From an uncultured Clostridium sp. (GTDB lineage Bacteria > Bacillota > Clostridia > TANB77 > CAG-508), in NCBI GenBank assembly GCA_900556865.1, contig USQS01000061.1, forward strand, positions 1 to 5,441: DNA of 5,441 nucleotides. Direction: 5' to 3'. This document shows positions 5,321 to 5,441 of this stretch, piece by piece. Both the position numbers and the translations under genes were made by a program. Each line of letters opens with the position of its first letter. Positions within the stretch are counted from its first letter, which is position 1. Under the pieces are notes generated by a model. That model saw only the letters and a list, made by a program, of their open reading frames with translations, had not been told where the DNA came from and ran no database searches.

Positions 5321-5441
5321 AGTCAAATATTAATGTGCTGTGAATTGTAATTATTTAGTAACACATATACACACATATTTTATAAGGGTTAAGTAAAAAA
5401 GTAAATTCTAGTTTGAAATGAAAGACTAAATGCAAGTTTAA
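5321..5441. other. Intergenic tail, no gene supported; weak promoter-like boxes
   Basis: No reading frame of note occurs here on either strand. GTAACA (5358-5363) and TATAAG (5381-5386) are 17 bases apart and could form a weak promoter for a gene beyond the window. Between them ACACATAT occurs twice (5361-5368 and 5371-5378), offset by 10 bases. Both are low-confidence observations in A/T-rich DNA. Confidence 0.3.

Noticed and set aside
5334..5441. Start of a further gene at the right edge
   Set aside because: Every ATG here runs into a stop within a few codons (for example ATG at 5334 stops after five codons).

Overview
The window comes from an AT-rich, low-GC Gram-positive anaerobe, most likely a member of the Clostridia. 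The evidence is strong A/T bias in codons (AGA for most arginines, AAA, ATA and TTA common), strong GGAGG-type ribosome sites, a consensus housekeeping promoter, U-tract hairpin terminators, a full-length clostridial-type AdhE, and two exported peptidoglycan enzymes that imply a Gram-positive wall. UGA is read as stop. I cannot name the species.

Layout: all three clear genes are on the + strand. Positions 1-249 are intergenic and end in a plausible promoter (177-205) and ribosome site (236-240). Positions 250-1266 encode a membrane-anchored M23 (LytM-type) endopeptidase with an intact zinc site. Positions 1267-1515 form an unusual leader before adhE: three perfect 8-9 bp inverted repeats, two tiny ORFs overlapping as ATGA, and a strong ribosome site. 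Positions 1516-4122 encode AdhE, the bifunctional acetaldehyde/alcohol dehydrogenase, closed by an intrinsic terminator whose stem includes the stop codon. A textbook sigma-A promoter (4214-4242) then drives 4278-5231, an exported DUF348-G5-transglycosylase-like protein with RpfB/YabE-type architecture, closed by a second hairpin terminator (5282-5320). The last 120 bases hold no gene I can support.

Function: AdhE reoxidises NADH by reducing acetyl-CoA to ethanol. The two flanking genes act outside the membrane on peptidoglycan: one is predicted to cut peptide cross-links, the other probably the glycan strand. They are separate transcription units by their promoters and terminators, although no clear terminator separates the M23 gene from adhE.

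The most notable feature is inside adhE. Exactly at the ALDH/ADH domain junction there is a perfect AAGGAGG ribosome site six bases before an in-frame ATG (2881), made partly from two AGG codons that are uncommon in this gene. It could allow the iron alcohol dehydrogenase module to be made as a separate protein of 413 residues. I see no phage, mobile element, CRISPR, tRNA or rRNA, and no clearly new multi-gene system.
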